Source: Phycisphaerales bacterium | GTDB lineage: Bacteria > Planctomycetota > Phycisphaerae > Phycisphaerales > UBA1924 | Reading direction: 5' to 3' | Assembly (NCBI GenBank): GCA_022843045.1 | Contig: JALHOJ010000002.1 | Span: 1-64,000 of the forward strand | DNA: 64,000 nt | Notes under the pieces: model-generated | The model's database searches: none | The model's input: the letters and a program-made list of their open reading frames with translations, nothing else | Told to the model about the DNA's origin: nothing | Made by a program: the position numbers and the translations under genes | Shown: piece by piece, positions 62,976-64,000 of the stretch | Layout of the letters: the number at the start of each line of letters is the position of its first letter | Position numbering within the stretch: position 1 is the stretch's first letter

Positions 62976-64000
62976 ATGTCACACGATCAATGCCCCACAA
63001 CCGTGAAGGGTGAGAAGCAGCAGCCCAGCAAGGCGCACTTGGCGGCGACGCCCCGTCGCCTGCAGCGCGTGAACGGGCAAGTTGCCTGGCGCAGCATGGA
63101 AGACATGCTCGACGCGCCCGAGTTCCGCGAGCATCTGGAGCGAGAGTTCCCCGCCGCGATGTCCGAACTCGTGATGCGCGAGCGGGTGGACCTGCAGCAG
63201 GCCGCGCTCGAAGAGGCAGCGGTCGCGACCGGCGTTGCGGTTGCCGATCCCGCGGCCAAGTCTGTGACAGGTCGCAAGCAGGCAGGCGGCGATTCGCGCC
63301 GCGAGTTCCTCAAGCTCATGGGTGCCAGCATGGCCCTCGCGGGCGTCGCGGCGACCGTGCCCGGCTGCCGTCGGCCCGATCACAAGATCTACACGTACAG
63401 CAAGCAGGTGCCCGAGGAAGTGATTCCCGGCAAGCCGCTGTTCTACGTGACGGCGATGCCCCGCTGGGACGGCGGCGCGGAAGGCCTGCTGGTCGAAACG
63501 CACGAAGGCCGCCCGACCAAGATCGAAGGCAACCCGCTGCACCCGATGAACCAAGGCAAGTCCACGTCGTGGAGCCTGGGCAGCATCATGTGCCTGTACG
63601 ATCCGGACCGGCTCAAGGCGTGCGAGTATGAGAATCCGGCGCGTGGGCGCGTGCCCGCCAACTGGGCCGACTTCCGCATCTGGAGCGACGGGCACTTCAA
63701 GCAGTACGACGCCAATCAGGGCGACGGCCTCGCGTTCCTGGTTGAAAAGAACACCAGCCCCACGCGTGCCGCGTTGCGTGACAAGATCCTCAAGAAGTAC
63801 CCGAAGGCCAAGTGGTACGCGTACAGCCCCAGCGAAGCGATGGGCGAGGTCGAAGGCACCAAGGCTGCCTTCGGCAGCCCGATGCGCACGGTGCTGAACC
63901 TCAAGAAGGAACAGACCAACGTCATCGTCTCGCTCGATCGCGACTTCGTGCAGTACGAAGCCTGCGAACTGCCCAACGCTCGCCAGTTTGCCTCAACCCG
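62976..64000 (+). CDS. actB: Alternative complex III molybdopterin/iron-sulfur-type subunit, 5' part
   Basis: Partial, the first 341 codons; the gene runs past the window end. The N-terminus has the family mark WRSMEDMLDAPEFREHLERE followed, after about 60 residues, by a twin-arginine-type signal (RREFLKLMGASMALAGVAAT, then VPGC). The following part (YTYSKQVPEEVIPGKPLFYV, EGLLVETHEGRPTKIEGNPL) resembles the molybdopterin-oxidoreductase fold without the cofactor, as in ActB. In ACIII this subunit carries iron-sulfur clusters that take electrons from quinol. ATG 62976 lies in frame with this motif; no strong ribosome site is seen. Confidence 0.9.
   Translation, partial: MSHDQCPTTVKGEKQQPSKAHLAATPRRLQRVNGQVAWRSMEDMLDAPEFREHLEREFPAAMSELVMRERVDLQQAALEEAAVATGVAVADPAAKSVTGRKQAGGDSRREFLKLMGASMALAGVAATVPGCRRPDHKIYTYSKQVPEEVIPGKPLFYVTAMPRWDGGAEGLLVETHEGRPTKIEGNPLHPMNQGKSTSWSLGSIMCLYDPDRLKACEYENPARGRVPANWADFRIWSDGHFKQYDANQGDGLAFLVEKNTSPTRAALRDKILKKYPKAKWYAYSPSEAMGEVEGTKAAFGSPMRTVLNLKKEQTNVIVSLDRDFVQYEACELPNARQFAST

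Overview
The window looks like a GC-rich planctomycete chromosome, probably Phycisphaerae-like. The grounds are a 2,761-residue cell-surface protein with a LEPR-XLL-type N-terminal motif, a small exported protein ending in a VPTPAA / hydrophobic / RRRR sorting tail, alternative complex III genes (actA, actB), and the family content of the housekeeping genes. This assignment comes from gene content alone; no database search was run.

Layout. (1) About 1-23,760 is the part of an integrated mobile element that lies in this window; its left end is outside. It has three blocks. The minus-strand block 31-8,933 carries a replication module (primase-polymerase/DUF3987 ATPase, RadD-like helicase, DUF669 protein), a sigma-like factor, two proteins I do not recognise, and an XRE repressor/ImmA protease pair with a clear promoter. 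The plus-strand block 9,213-20,683 is a tightly coupled defence operon: SNF2-like helicase, DUF4391 protein, DUF262-HNH (GmrSD-like) nuclease, type III Mod methyltransferase, an unrecognised 211-aa protein, and type III Res helicase-nuclease. The minus-strand block 20,699-23,435 is a recombination module: a large serine recombinase flanked by a HTH protein, a DUF2924 protein and a small ORF. (2) An initiator tRNA-fMet with two hairpins behind it (23,764-23,921) marks the change to core chromosome.

(3) From 24,087 to the end the genes are housekeeping: Tat-exported superoxide dismutase, succinate dehydrogenase (sdhCAB), DUF1844, a PpiC-type lipoprotein, YraN, a sensor histidine kinase, miaB, sppA, aconitase with an upstream LysR gene, L27, accD, a thioredoxin-like protein, two tandem CNNM/CorC transporters, HscB, an Asp/Glu-racemase-like protein, the giant surface protein, two methyltransferases, heme A synthase, and the start of the alternative complex III cluster. 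Sdh, aconitase, CtaA and ACIII together point to aerobic respiration through a quinone pool, ACIII and a heme-copper oxidase.

The best candidates for something new are the composite defence operon (a GmrSD-like nuclease and an unknown protein inside a type III-like restriction-modification operon that also has a second helicase) and the divergently transcribed XRE-ImmA operon with its two unknown genes. Other points of interest are a folded palindrome upstream of the sigma gene, palindromic repeats translated inside an enlarged miaB, a racemase lacking its second catalytic cysteine, and a perfect 9-3-9 palindrome between ctaA and actA.
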